The notes beneath the pieces are model-generated. The model did no database searches. It had not been told where the DNA came from and was given only the letters and a program-made list of their open reading frames with translations. A stretch of 64,000 nt of DNA, taken from contig NZ_MSPR01000001.1 of NCBI RefSeq assembly GCF_001984715.1, forward strand, positions 62,001-126,000, read 5' to 3'. Shown here one piece after another: positions 1 through 8,870 of the stretch. This DNA is from Streptococcus azizii. GTDB lineage: Bacteria > Bacillota > Bacilli > Lactobacillales > Streptococcaceae. How positions within the stretch are numbered: position 1 is the stretch's first letter; the number at the start of each line of letters is the position of its first letter. The translations under genes were made by a program, and so were the position numbers.

Positions 1-966
1 CCTTGATCAACCCATTTGCATTAGCAGGGCCGTCCTGACGAGGTACATAAATAAAAGTACGGATATCTTTTGAATCTGGGAAGGTCAGATCTACATATGC
101 TGGTAGCTCTCTCTGTGGACCAGTACCCGCAGCATGATAGTTGCTATGCCAAATGGTGTTTACATCACCGTCCACTACAAAACGAACATTTCCTTCGCGA
201 CTACCAGCATTTGCCTGTGTATTGGTCTCTACGACCCAACGATTGCGATCCTCTGCCTCTGCAATATAGCCCGGTCGACTCGGAGCTTGATCACTATCCC
301 CCACTGATGGTTTAAACTGAATGATAAATTCTTTGGAACCTTCTGAGAAGACAAGATCATCATTTGCTGCTGTTAATTTATTTGAAATGGAAACTGTCCG
401 TAGTTTACCATTCTCGACAATCATTCTGCGACTGATATAGTCATTTTCAAGTGTTACTTCCTGATTTTCAACAGGTACAGATCTGGCTTCTGGTATGCCA
501 ACCGATCTTACTGTTCCTTCTGGAGCTGAACCATCTGGGACTCCACTACCTAGAATTGAAACAGATGAGGATCCAACTGGAACGTCGCTATCCGGAGCTG
601 AAGCCGACGGAACTCCTGATGGATTGTCGCTATCTGGAGCTGAAACCGGTGAATCCCCAACTGGATTTCCGCTGTCTGGAGTGACGTTTTCCTGATCTCC
701 AGGTGCTTCTGAACTAACTCTTGGTGCAGTTTCTGCAACAAGGGCCGATTCAGATGTAGTTACCCCCCCCCCCCCGAATCAGCCTGAGGCTGTTCTACAA
801 TGACTGGGGGAACTGCTCCTTCTACTGTCTCAGAATTTGCTAAAACAGTCGGTGCTTGAAGCATGCCAGCTAAAAAGACACCAACAACAACTGAGCCGAC
901 ACCCCAGCTTCGCTTGCGAATCGAATAATGATATAATTTTTGATCATTTTTATCTTGTCTATTCAT
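1..966 (-). CDS. YSIRK surface protein, N-terminal part, frame broken at a poly-G tract (phase-OFF), 5' gene end only
   Basis: The reading frame starts at the ATG at 964-966 behind a GGAGGA site (971-976). It encodes a YSIRK-type signal peptide (YSIRKRSWGVGS at about residues 14-25, then a hydrophobic stretch ending near ALA at residue 43), typical of proteins exported at the septum and usually anchored by sortase. At residues 64-68 it enters a run of 13 G and meets TAA at once. One base longer (or two shorter) joins an open frame that runs to the window edge. That frame encodes a low-complexity linker with imperfect SAPDSD-x-P-x-G repeats (about 480-690), a globular stretch, then a region resembling an F5/8 type C (galactose-binding) domain (VRFVVDGDVNTIWHS, about 60-200). 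The remainder, including any catalytic domain or LPXTG, lies outside the window. A glycosidase or glycan-binding adhesin is my inference. A sequencing or assembly error in the homopolymer is the main alternative to phase variation. Confidence 0.8.
763..775 (-). repeat. G13 homopolymer inside the surface-protein gene
   Basis: Thirteen consecutive C on the + strand (G on the coding strand) lie about 20 codons after the predicted signal-peptide cleavage point. With 13 G the frame reads four Gly codons and then TAA. With 14 or 11 G it continues into the long downstream frame. With 12 G it stops at TGA a few codons later. This is the arrangement expected for slipped-strand phase variation. Confidence 0.85.
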
Positions 967-1036
967 ATGTTCCTCCGTTATTTTCTGAAAAGATAAAACT
1001 TATTCCCAATGACTCGTTTATACCCTCCTTTCCAGT

Positions 1037-1085
1037 GGTTATAACCAGTTGCTTTTATTATACTCTGTGTAAGCGCTTTTGTCAA
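1037..1085 (-). promoter_or_regulatory. Surface-protein promoter with cre-like site and palindromic operator
   Basis: On the minus strand, TTGACA (1080-1085) and TATAAT (1057-1062) are separated by exactly 17 bp, a consensus promoter. The spacer carries CAAAAGCGCTTACA, which matches 11 of 14 positions of a symmetric CcpA cre, so catabolite repression is likely. Ten bases downstream of the -10 lies the palindrome GGTTATAACC (1037-1046), within AACTGGTTATAACCA. The same palindrome sits at the nagA promoter. Confidence 0.75.
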
Positions 1086-1145
1086 CATGAAATAGACTGG
1101 GATTATCTCCACTGTCAATCATTTTTTTAAATTTTCTAATCGTAG

Positions 1146-1174
1146 TTTACAAGTTCACTAATTTAAGGTATAAT
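1146..1174 (+). promoter_or_regulatory. serS promoter
   Basis: TTTACA (1146-1151) and TATAAT (1169-1174) with a 17-bp spacer lie about 200 bp upstream of serS, placing the whole T-box leader in the transcript. Confidence 0.7.
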
Positions 1175-1181
1175 CAAGTAG

Positions 1182-1356
1182 ACGGATAAGTAGTATCAGG
1201 CGTTTTTCAGAAAGTCTGCGGTAGCTGCGAGCAGATAGACAAAGGATATGAAATTCTACCGTTTCTCACATTTTTATACAGAACTAAGTGCACTCATGTG
1301 AAGTTGGATGGAACCGTGGCTCCTGTCACTCCAACGCTTTCATGGGTGCGTTTTTC
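1182..1356 (+). promoter_or_regulatory. T-box leader (serine) of serS
   Basis: The leader ends in a recognisable antiterminator: GTTGGA (1303-1308), the T-box bulge TGGAACC, an inner helix GTG...CAC, and TCCAAC (1330-1335). A competing hairpin AACGC...GCGTT (1333-1352) followed by a T run is the terminator. A candidate specifier loop lies near 1250-1260, where UCU (Ser) is followed by A. T-box leaders read uncharged tRNA and switch off termination, so uncharged tRNA-Ser should raise serS expression. The specifier assignment rests on the gene downstream as much as on the loop itself. Confidence 0.75.
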
Positions 1357-1370
1357 TATAGGAGGAAATT

Positions 1371-2648
1371 ATGTTAGACATCAAACGCATTCGGGCAGAT
1401 TTTGACAGTGTCGCAACAAAACTTGCTAGCCGTGGTGTAGCTACTAAAACGCTTGAAACCATCAAGGAATTAGATACCAAACGCCGTGAAGTCTTGGTCA
1501 AGGTTGAAGAATTAAAGGCAGAGCGCAATACCGTTTCAGCTGAAATTGCCCAAGCAAAACGCAATAAGGAGAGCGCCACAGACAAGATTGCAGCCATGCA
1601 AGAACTCTCTGCAACCATCAAGGGGCTTGATGCTGATCTCCTTGCGATTGACCAAGAATTACAAGCCATCCTTGTCGTCTTGCCCAATACACCGCACGAC
1701 AGCGTACCTGTCGGCGCAGACGAAGAAGAAAACGTAGAAATTCGCCGTTGGGGAAGGCCACGTGAATTTGACTTTGAACCAAAAGCCCACTGGGATCTTG
1801 GTGAAGACCTGGGGATTCTTGACTGGGAGCGCGGGGCAAAAGTAACGGGGGCTCGCTTTCTCTTCTACAAAGACCTCGGTGCTCGTTTGGAGCGTGCCAT
1901 TTACAACTTCATGCTGGATGAGCATATCGCAGAAGGCTACCAAGAAGTGATTCCCCCTTATATCGTCAACCACGATTCCATGTTTGGAACAGGACAGTAT
2001 CCAAAGTTCAAGGAGGATACTTTCGAACTAGATGGTACCAATTTTGTTCTCATTCCAACAGCTGAAGTCCCACTTACCAATTACTACCGTGATGAGATTT
2101 TAGACAGCAAGCAACTGCCAATCTACTTCACTGCCATGAGTCCGTCCTTTCGTTCCGAAGCGGGTTCTGCCGGTCGCGATACCCGTGGTCTAATCCGCCT
2201 GCACCAGTTCCATAAGGTTGAAATGGTCAAATTCGCCAAGCCAGAGGAATCCTATGAAGAATTGGAGAAGATGACAGCTAATGCAGAAAATATTCTTCAA
2301 AAGCTGGGCCTTCCTTACCGCGTCCTTGCTCTTTGTACAGGTGATATGGGCTTTTCAGCAGCCAAAACCTATGACCTAGAGGTCTGGATTCCTGCTCAAA
2401 ATAGCTACCGTGAGATTTCTAGCTGCTCCAATACAGAAGATTTCCAAGCCCGTCGCGCTCAGATCCGCTACCGTGATGAAGCCGATGGAAAGGTCAAGCT
2501 CCTCCACACCTTGAATGGATCAGGCCTTGCGGTAGGACGAACCGTTGCAGCTATCCTTGAAAACTACCAAAATGCAGACGGCTCTGTCACAATCCCTGAA
2601 GTCCTTCGTCCATATATGGGCGGAATTGAGGTGATCGCACCGGACTGA
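1371..2648 (+). CDS. serS: Seryl-tRNA synthetase
   Basis: This cytoplasmic class II aminoacyl-tRNA synthetase charges tRNA-Ser (and tRNA-Sec where present) with serine. The 425-residue length is normal. Residues 1-105 form the long N-terminal antiparallel coiled coil that grips the tRNA variable arm. The class II core follows, with motif 2 ([14 protein letters not shown], about 260-275), the ATP/serine residues around REISSCSN, and motif 3 ([13 protein letters not shown], about 385-397). The start follows AGGAGG at a normal distance. It is monocistronic behind a T-box and is convergent with the fatty-acid operon. Confidence 0.97.
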   Translation: MLDIKRIRADFDSVATKLASRGVATKTLETIKELDTKRREVLVKVEELKAERNTVSAEIAQAKRNKESATDKIAAMQELSATIKGLDADLLAIDQELQAILVVLPNTPHDSVPVGADEEENVEIRRWGRPREFDFEPKAHWDLGEDLGILDWERGAKVTGARFLFYKDLGARLERAIYNFMLDEHIAEGYQEVIPPYIVNHDSMFGTGQYPKFKEDTFELDGTNFVLIPTAEVPLTNYYRDEILDSKQLPIYFTAMSPSFRSEAGSAGRDTRGLIRLHQFHKVEMVKFAKPEESYEELEKMTANAENILQKLGLPYRVLALCTGDMGFSAAKTYDLEVWIPAQNSYREISSCSNTEDFQARRAQIRYRDEADGKVKLLHTLNGSGLAVGRTVAAILENYQNADGSVTIPEVLRPYMGGIEVIAPD

Positions 2649-2694
2649 TGGTGTCTCAATCATTCCAGTAGTCCAGACAATAGCACCTCTATAA

Positions 2695-2736
2695 ACCCCA
2701 CAAAGCAACGGTTTTTATGCCGTTGCTTTGTGGGGT
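2695..2736 (+). terminator. serS terminator hairpin
   Basis: A perfect 17-bp inverted repeat (ACCCCACAAAGCAACGG and its complement) with an 8-nt loop lies 47 bp after the serS stop. No T run follows on the + strand, so it may act as a processing or stabilising hairpin as much as a terminator. Confidence 0.6.
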
Positions 2737-2754
2737 ATTCGGGTCAACTATTGT

Positions 2755-2898
2755 CCCAGCCCCTAGCCCGAGCCAAGAAATCAGAAAGCGAGGATGAACC
2801 AGTTGAACCAAGAAAGTGACCACAGAAGCCTGAGCTAGGAAATAGGAATTGTGACGAGTTGACCAAGTATCCTGTTGATCTTTTAAGAGTATAATGAG
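2755..2898. repeat. Intergenic repeat mosaic (serS-accA)
   Basis: This stretch (gagccaagaaatc, aagaaagtgaccacagaagc, cctgttgat, ending in aagagtat) is a near copy of the one at about 63730-63860 and ends with the RUP-like terminus. No coding potential is seen. Confidence 0.6.
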
Positions 2899-2905
2899 AC
2901 GCCAA

Positions 2906-2931
2906 ATAAGCTGAGCAACTGCTCAGCTTAT
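2906..2931 (-). terminator. Terminator at the end of the fatty-acid operon
   Basis: An 11-bp perfect stem (ATAAGCTGAGC / GCTCAGCTTAT) with a 4-nt loop lies just beyond the accA stop. T-rich sequence follows on either strand, so it may act in both directions. Confidence 0.6.
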
Positions 2932-2942
2932 GACTTTTTATG

Positions 2943-3710
2943 CTAATATTTCCGAAAGCGCTCATAGCGGGCTGCTATTAGCTGCTCCGTTGGTTGAGAC
3001 TGCAACTGCTGAAAGCTCGTGAGTAGCTTCTGCTTTAAGCAAGCCACCATCTCCTGCTGACTCTCTTGCTCTGGAATGACCTGATCAACGACACCCATCT
3101 CTAAGAGTTCATAAGAGGTGATTTTCATGAGGCGGGCAGCTTCCATGGCACGGCTAGCATCTTTCCATAAAATAGAGGCAAATCCTTCTGGGCTCAGCAC
3201 GGCATAGATGGCATGCTCCAACATCCATACCTGATCTGCTACTGCAAGAGCAAGCGCGCCACCAGACCCTCCCTCACCTATGATAAGAGCAATCACCGGA
3301 ACCTTCAAATCGCTCATCTCCATGAGATTACGGGCAATGGCTTCCCCCTGCCCCCGCTCCTCAGCACCGACACCTGGATAGGCACCTGCGGTATTGATAA
3401 GGGTCAACACAGGACGACCAAACTTCTCTGCCTGCTTCATCAAGCGGAGGGCCTTGCGGTAGCCCTCTGGATGGGGCTGACCAAAATTACGCTTGAGATT
3501 ATCCTGCAAACTCTTGCCCTTTTGAATCCCTACTACTGTGATAGGGAGGCTATCTAAAAAACCGATCCCTCCGATGACGGCGCCATCATCCCGAAACTGA
3601 CGGTCCCCATGCAACTCCATAAAATCATCTAAGAGCAGGCGAGCATACTCCAGACTGGTGAGTCGCGCCTGATCACGCGCTTGTCGAATGGTCTTCGCTA
3701 TCTTTGTCAT
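2943..3710 (-). CDS. accA: Acetyl-CoA carboxylase carboxyltransferase subunit alpha
   Basis: With AccD it forms the carboxyltransferase that moves CO2 from carboxybiotin (on AccB) to acetyl-CoA, giving malonyl-CoA for fatty-acid elongation. The 255 residues match the short streptococcal AccA. The crotonase-like core includes the oxyanion region [12 protein letters not shown] at about 142-153. The start ATGA overlaps the accD stop by 4 bp, implying coupled translation in a 1:1 ratio. It is the last gene of the operon, followed by a hairpin. Confidence 0.96.
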   Translation of the reverse strand: MTKIAKTIRQARDQARLTSLEYARLLLDDFMELHGDRQFRDDGAVIGGIGFLDSLPITVVGIQKGKSLQDNLKRNFGQPHPEGYRKALRLMKQAEKFGRPVLTLINTAGAYPGVGAEERGQGEAIARNLMEMSDLKVPVIALIIGEGGSGGALALAVADQVWMLEHAIYAVLSPEGFASILWKDASRAMEAARLMKITSYELLEMGVVDQVIPEQESQQEMVACLKQKLLTSFQQLQSQPTEQLIAARYERFRKY

Positions 3711-4570
3711 CTCTTTCCTCCATGCAACCGAACTAGAAAACCAATGGTCTCCCGCAATTCCTGCCGTTTGACAATCGCATCTATAAAACCATGCTCCTGG
3801 AGAAATTCTGCCCTTTGAAAGTCATCGGGCAACTGTTCTCGAACCGTGCTTTCGATTACCCGACGACCAGCAAAGCCAACCAAGGCCTGCGGTTCTGCTA
3901 GAATCACATCTCCTTGCATAGCAAAGGAAGCGGTCACTCCGCCTGTCGTTGGATCTGTCAAGATAGTGAGATAAAAAAGCCCTGCATTGGAATGGCGTTT
4001 AACAGCCGCAGAAACCTTCGCCATCTGCATGAGGCTCATAATTCCCTCCTGCATCCTGGCACCACCTGAAGCGGTAAATAGGACTACGGGCAAGGACTCC
4101 TCCAAGGCATATTCAAACAGACGGGTAATCTTTTCACCAACAACAGTCCCCATACTGGCCATAATAAAAGAAGCATCCATGATACCAAGAGCTACATCTT
4201 GTTCCATAATTTTCGCTCGTCCTGTTAAGACAGCCTCATCTAGCCCCGTCTTTTGACGAACGAGGGCTAATTTTTCCAGATAATCTGGAAAATCAAGAGG
4301 ATTGGTCGTTTCCAGACCGGCAAATAATTCTTCAAACGAATCTGTATCCACTGTTAACGCCAAACGCTGGCAAGCACCGATTCGGAAAGCATAGGAACAA
4401 TAGTGGCACATCTTCTCCTGACCCAGTTCCTTCTGATAAATCATGCGCTTACAGGCTGGACATTTTGAAAACAACTCATCTGGAACCTCCGGCTTTGCTT
4501 GCGGTTCTTCTCTTCTTGAACGATTCGGATTGATCCGAATATAGTGATCTTTTTTTGAAAATAAAGCCAT
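3707..4570 (-). CDS. accD: Acetyl-CoA carboxylase carboxyltransferase subunit beta
   Basis: Partner of AccA in the carboxyltransferase. The N-terminal C4 zinc ribbon is visible: cysteines at about 37, 40, 55 and 58 (CPAC and CHYC). The crotonase-fold carboxyltransferase domain follows, with [10 protein letters not shown] and GRRVIE. At 287 residues it has the normal size. It overlaps accA by 4 bp and is preceded by accC with a 51-bp gap. Confidence 0.96.
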   Translation of the reverse strand: MALFSKKDHYIRINPNRSRREEPQAKPEVPDELFSKCPACKRMIYQKELGQEKMCHYCSYAFRIGACQRLALTVDTDSFEELFAGLETTNPLDFPDYLEKLALVRQKTGLDEAVLTGRAKIMEQDVALGIMDASFIMASMGTVVGEKITRLFEYALEESLPVVLFTASGGARMQEGIMSLMQMAKVSAAVKRHSNAGLFYLTILTDPTTGGVTASFAMQGDVILAEPQALVGFAGRRVIESTVREQLPDDFQRAEFLQEHGFIDAIVKRQELRETIGFLVRLHGGKR

Positions 4571-4621
4571 CCTTACTCCTTATTCACAGAAACAGCCGTC
4601 AACAAACGACTGTCCTCGTCC

Positions 4622-5995
4622 TTATGTCTGATTGCTCGCTTTATACTCTGGTAAAAAATCCTCCATCAAAAAAGCAGTGTCATAATCTCCTGCAACTACC
4701 CGAGGATGGGAGAGCAAATCTAATTGAAAGCCACTATTGGTCTGAATGCCATCAATCTCTAACTCATATAAAGCCCGCTGCATTTTCATCAAGGCTTCAA
4801 ACCGATCAGCCCCGTGGACGATGACCTTGGCAATCATGCTATCATAGTAGGGTGGAATAGTGTAGCCCGGATAGACAGCTGAATCTACCCGCACTCCTAC
4901 TCCTCCGCTCGGTAGGTAGAGATTTGAAATGGTCCCAGGACTTGGAGCAAAGTGAAAGGCTGGATTTTCTGCGTTAATCCGACATTCAATGGAATGTCCC
5001 TGAATCACAATATCTTCCTGACGAAGGCTCAATTCTTGGCCAGCAGCAATACGAATTTGCTCCTTGACAATATCCACCCCTGTCACAAACTCAGTTACAG
5101 GGTGTTCTACCTGCACACGGGTATTCATCTCCATGAAATAGAATTGACCGCTTGCTTCATCTAAAAGAAATTCAATCGTCCCTGCATTTTCATAACCGAC
5201 CGATATTGCTGCACGTACCGCTGCCTGACCGAGCTTCTCACGAAGGGTCTTCCCAATGGCAATGGAAGGCGCTTCTTCCAAGACCTTTTGATTATTACGC
5301 TGGAGCGAGCAGTCCCGCTCCCCCAGATGCACAACATGCCCATATCGATCTGCTAAAATCTGGACTTCAATGTGCCGTGCAGGATAGATGACTCGCTCCA
5401 AATACATAGCACCATTGCCAAAAGCAGCCTGGGCTTCACTGGAGGCCGATTCAAAGGCCGCTACTAAATCCTCGGCTGCCTCTACCTTGCGAATCCCTTT
5501 TCCGCCACCGCCAGCAGAGGCTTTGAGCATGACTGGATAGCCGATTTCTGCTGCGACAGCAAGAGCCTCATCTGCAGTCGTAATCTCACCATCAGATCCT
5601 GGTATCACTGGCACTACTGCTTGAATCATCTGAGTACGGGCATTGATCTTATCTCCCATCCTATCCATAACGTCTCCAGATGGCCCAATAAATGTAATCC
5701 CTACTTCTGCACAAAGAGTTGCAAAGGTTGAATTTTCACTTAAAAAGCCAAAGCCTGGGTGAATGGCTTCTGCTCCTGTCACCACTGCCGCAGAAATAAT
5801 GGCATTCATATTTAAATAAGAATCTCTCGATCTAGCTGGACCGATACAAATAGCTTCATCAGCCAGCATGGTGTGGAGAGCCTCCCTATCAGCTGTTGAA
5901 TAAATGGCTACGGTTGCAATTCCCAACTCACGCGCCGCTCGAATAATCCGCACCGCAATCTCTCCACGATTGGCTATCAGTATTTTCCGAAACAT
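4622..5995 (-). CDS. accC: Biotin carboxylase subunit of acetyl-CoA carboxylase
   Basis: ATP-dependent carboxylation of the biotin carried on AccB. At 457 residues it has the usual length. Biotin carboxylase N-domain at 1-110, ATP-grasp with the glycine-rich loop SAGGGGKGIRKV near 162, the catalytic/metal segment EMNTRVQVEHPVTE near 292-305, then the C-terminal biotin carboxylase domain. It lies 18 bp downstream of fabZ in the same transcript. Confidence 0.97.
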   Translation of the reverse strand: MFRKILIANRGEIAVRIIRAARELGIATVAIYSTADREALHTMLADEAICIGPARSRDSYLNMNAIISAAVVTGAEAIHPGFGFLSENSTFATLCAEVGITFIGPSGDVMDRMGDKINARTQMIQAVVPVIPGSDGEITTADEALAVAAEIGYPVMLKASAGGGGKGIRKVEAAEDLVAAFESASSEAQAAFGNGAMYLERVIYPARHIEVQILADRYGHVVHLGERDCSLQRNNQKVLEEAPSIAIGKTLREKLGQAAVRAAISVGYENAGTIEFLLDEASGQFYFMEMNTRVQVEHPVTEFVTGVDIVKEQIRIAAGQELSLRQEDIVIQGHSIECRINAENPAFHFAPSPGTISNLYLPSGGVGVRVDSAVYPGYTIPPYYDSMIAKVIVHGADRFEALMKMQRALYELEIDGIQTNSGFQLDLLSHPRVVAGDYDTAFLMEDFLPEYKASNQT

Positions 5996-6013
5996 GCTCC
6001 CCTCCCTTATAGT

Positions 6014-6436
6014 TTAACGTTCAATAGCGAAGGTCAAAATCCCGCTAGCCGCTACTGTTCCATCTACTTCCGCCTTGGCTTCTACGACCGCAATCGTGCC
6101 ACGACGTTTGACAAACCGAGCTGTCATGATGAGCTGATCACCTGGTAGGACTTGTTTTTTAAATTTGACCTTGTCCATGCCTGCGTAAAAGACCAGCTTG
6201 CCCTTATTTTCCTTCTTAGATAATTCCAAGACACCTGCTGTCTGTGCTAAGGCTTCCATGATGAGAACTCCTGGCATAACAGGGTAGTTTGGAAAATGCC
6301 CGTTAAAGAAAGGCTCGTTAATGGTCACATTTTTAAGGGCAACAATCTCATCTTCTTTCAGTTCAAGCACCCGATCCACCAAGAGCATGGGATAGCGATG
6401 GGGGAGTGCTTCTTTAATCTCTTGAATATCCATCAT
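6014..6436 (-). CDS. fabZ: 3-hydroxyacyl-ACP dehydratase FabZ
   Basis: Dehydrates 3-hydroxyacyl-ACP to trans-2-enoyl-ACP in each elongation round. It is a 140-residue hot-dog protein with the catalytic His47 in [12 protein letters not shown] and Glu61 in LIMEALAQ. The accB stop overlaps the first of two tandem ATG codons (ATGATG). In streptococci the enoyl-ACP made here is either reduced by FabK or isomerised by FabM to enter the unsaturated branch. Confidence 0.97.
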   Translation of the reverse strand: MMDIQEIKEALPHRYPMLLVDRVLELKEDEIVALKNVTINEPFFNGHFPNYPVMPGVLIMEALAQTAGVLELSKKENKGKLVFYAGMDKVKFKKQVLPGDQLIMTARFVKRRGTIAVVEAKAEVDGTVAASGILTFAIER

Positions 6437-6888
6437 ACAATCCGCACCAATCCTTGTCCATATTCAACCACATCCTCATTGGTGACCAAAACCTCTACTA
6501 CTCTTCCATCGCATGGGGCAGGAATTTCATTCATCACCTTCATAGCTTCAACAATCATCACGGTCTGACCCTTTTTGACACGATCACCGATAGTAACAAA
6601 GACCGGCTTATCTGGTGAAGGAGCTAGATAGGCCACTCCTACAAGAGGACTTTCTACCACCATTCCCTCGTCAGTTCCATCTATGCCAGCTGGTGGCGTG
6701 GCTACTTGAGAGGCTTCCACTTCTTCTACTACCGCAGCTGGACTGGCGACAGAGGCGGGGGCAACCGCTTCTACCTGATGCTCATTTTTACTGAAAAGTA
6801 GCTGAATACCATCATTTGTATACGAAAATTCACGTAGACTAGACTGATCAAATTGACTCATCAAGTCCTTAATATCTGTATTATTCAC
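6433..6888 (-). CDS. accB: Biotin carboxyl carrier protein of acetyl-CoA carboxylase
   Basis: Carries the biotin that shuttles CO2 between AccC and AccAD. A 151-residue protein with a short N-terminal region, a flexible Ala/Pro/Val/Glu-rich linker (about 40-75) and a C-terminal biotinyl domain with EAMKVMN, where Lys117 is the biotinylation site. Its start immediately follows the fabF stop and its end overlaps fabZ, so it sits in a tightly coupled string of genes. Confidence 0.96.
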   Translation of the reverse strand: MNNTDIKDLMSQFDQSSLREFSYTNDGIQLLFSKNEHQVEAVAPASVASPAAVVEEVEASQVATPPAGIDGTDEGMVVESPLVGVAYLAPSPDKPVFVTIGDRVKKGQTVMIVEAMKVMNEIPAPCDGRVVEVLVTNEDVVEYGQGLVRIV

Positions 6889-8121
6889 TTAGTCCTCCCA
6901 GCGTTTAAAGGCAATGACGGCATTATGACCACCAAAGCCAAAGGTATTTGAAATGGCATAGCGAATCTCCATATCACGACCATGACCATAGATAACATCT
7001 GCTTCAATATAGTCAGATAGCTCTTGAGTTCCTGCCGTTTTTGGGGCATGAGAATGACGCATGGCTTCAATCACCACAGCTGCCTCGACGGCACCTGCCG
7101 CTCCTAGCAAATGTCCCGTATAAGACTTGGTCGAAGAGACAGGAGTCTCTGTGCCAAACACCGCGACAATCGCCTGACTTTCTCCCTTTTCATTGGCAGG
7201 GGTAGAGGTACCATGGGCATTGATATAGTCAATATCTTGCGGTGTAAGACCCGCTTCAGCAAGCGCCAGCTTCATGGCCTTAATGGCTCCTAGACCTTCT
7301 GGATGAGGGGAGGTCATGTGGTGGGCATCGCAAGTATTTCCATAACCCACGATTTCTGCTAGGATGCTTGCCCCACGTTTTTCAGCATGTTCCAAGCTCT
7401 CCAAGACCAGAACCGCACTTCCTTCTCCCATGACAAATCCATTGCGATCCTTGTCAAAGGGAATGGACGATCGGAAGGGATCCTCTGTCGTCGATAGGGC
7501 TGTCAAGGCTTGAAAGCCCCCAATAGCAAATGGTGTAATCGCTGCTTCTGAGCCTCCAGCTAAGATGACATCTTGGAAGCCAAACTTGATTTCACGGAAG
7601 GCTTCACCGATAGCGTCATTTGAGGAAGCACAAGCTGTAATCACACATTTACAGATACCATTTGCCCCTAGCTGCATGGCGATGTTTCCAGCTGCCATAT
7701 TAGGAAGAGCCTTAGGAAGCGCCATCGGACGAATCCGCTTTGCTCCCTTGGTATTCATTTTTTCAACCTGCTCTTCAATCTCCTTAATCCCACCGATACC
7801 GGTTGATAAGATAACACCAAACCGATCATGGTTGAGACTCTCTGTCTTTAAGCCTGCATTTGCAACTGCTTCACGAGCTGCATACATGGCGTAAAGAGAG
7901 TACAGGTCATAGCGATTCGTATCTTTTTTTACGAAATATTTGTCGAAGGGAAAATCAAGCACTTCTGCTGCATTGTGGACACTGTAGTCGCTCGTATCAA
8001 ACTTCGTAATGGGACCAATCCCAACTTTTCCTGTTTTTAAACTATGCCAAAATTCTTCAGGTGTATTACCGATCGGTGAGGTTAAGCCATATCCTGTCAC
8101 TACTACTCTATTTGTTGTCAT
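6889..8121 (-). CDS. fabF: 3-oxoacyl-ACP synthase II
   Basis: Elongating condensing enzyme that joins malonyl-ACP to the growing acyl chain. At 410 residues it is a full-length thiolase-fold KAS II with the Cys-His-His triad: Cys near 163 (ITACASSND), His near 304 (NAHGTSTPANE) and His near 340 (GHLLGAAGAVE). It lies 11 bp after fabG and directly abuts accB. Confidence 0.97.
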   Translation of the reverse strand: MTTNRVVVTGYGLTSPIGNTPEEFWHSLKTGKVGIGPITKFDTSDYSVHNAAEVLDFPFDKYFVKKDTNRYDLYSLYAMYAAREAVANAGLKTESLNHDRFGVILSTGIGGIKEIEEQVEKMNTKGAKRIRPMALPKALPNMAAGNIAMQLGANGICKCVITACASSNDAIGEAFREIKFGFQDVILAGGSEAAITPFAIGGFQALTALSTTEDPFRSSIPFDKDRNGFVMGEGSAVLVLESLEHAEKRGASILAEIVGYGNTCDAHHMTSPHPEGLGAIKAMKLALAEAGLTPQDIDYINAHGTSTPANEKGESQAIVAVFGTETPVSSTKSYTGHLLGAAGAVEAAVVIEAMRHSHAPKTAGTQELSDYIEADVIYGHGRDMEIRYAISNTFGFGGHNAVIAFKRWED

Positions 8122-8132
8122 ATCTTGCTCCT

Positions 8133-8867
8133 TTATTGCATGGTTAGACCGCCGTCAATAGCGATGACTTGGCCTGTGAGGTATTCTTGACGAGCTAGAA
8201 AAACCGCAACATCTGCCACTTCTTGCGCCAAACCAAAACGTTTCATGGGAATCTGTCCTAGCATGGCTTCTCTGATTTTATCTGATAAAACAGCGGTCAT
8301 ATCAGACTCAATAAAACCTGGAGCAATCGCATTGACACGAACATTACGTCCTGCCACCTCACGAGCAATGGCCTTGGTAAAACCAATCACTCCTGCCTTA
8401 GAGGCTGCATAGTTGGCTTGACCAGCATTTCCTATCAACCCTACAACACTAGACACATTGATAACAGCTCCCATCTTTGCCTTCGTCATGGGTTTCAAAA
8501 CCGCCTGTGTCATATTGAAGGTCCCCGTTAGATTCACCTTTAGTACCGCTTCAAAGTCATCTTCTGACATTCTAAGCGCTAAGCCATCCTTGGTAATCCC
8601 CGCATTGTTGACGAGAATATCAATCGAACCGGCCAGTTCAATAGCTTTTGCTACCATCTGCCTAGCATCTTGCTGCTTAGCAACATCACCGAGTACCACA
8701 TGGACCTTCACACCGTAGTCAGCAAAACTTTCTAGGACTTCTGCTGGAATACTGCTTCGACCATTTAAAATAACATTGGCCCCTTGTCCTGCAAAGGCAT
8801 GGGCAATCCCAAGGCCAATTCCACGACTAGAGCCGGTAATCAATACGTTTTTTCCACTTATCTCCAT
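8133..8867 (-). CDS. fabG: 3-oxoacyl-ACP reductase
   Basis: NADPH-dependent reduction of 3-ketoacyl-ACP. A 244-residue short-chain dehydrogenase with the cofactor loop GSSRGIGLG (about 12-20), NNAG near 87, the catalytic Ser in NVSSVVG and the YAASK motif near 152. It is spaced 3 bp from fabD and 11 bp from fabF in one transcript. Confidence 0.97.
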   Translation of the reverse strand: MEISGKNVLITGSSRGIGLGIAHAFAGQGANVILNGRSSIPAEVLESFADYGVKVHVVLGDVAKQQDARQMVAKAIELAGSIDILVNNAGITKDGLALRMSEDDFEAVLKVNLTGTFNMTQAVLKPMTKAKMGAVINVSSVVGLIGNAGQANYAASKAGVIGFTKAIAREVAGRNVRVNAIAPGFIESDMTAVLSDKIREAMLGQIPMKRFGLAQEVADVAVFLARQEYLTGQVIAIDGGLTMQ

Positions 8868-8870
8868 CTG

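Noticed and set aside
451..741. Overlapping ORFs in the 451-741 region on both strands
   Set aside because: They are shadows of the repeat linker of the surface protein; only the frame linked to the YSIRK start by tract slippage makes sense.
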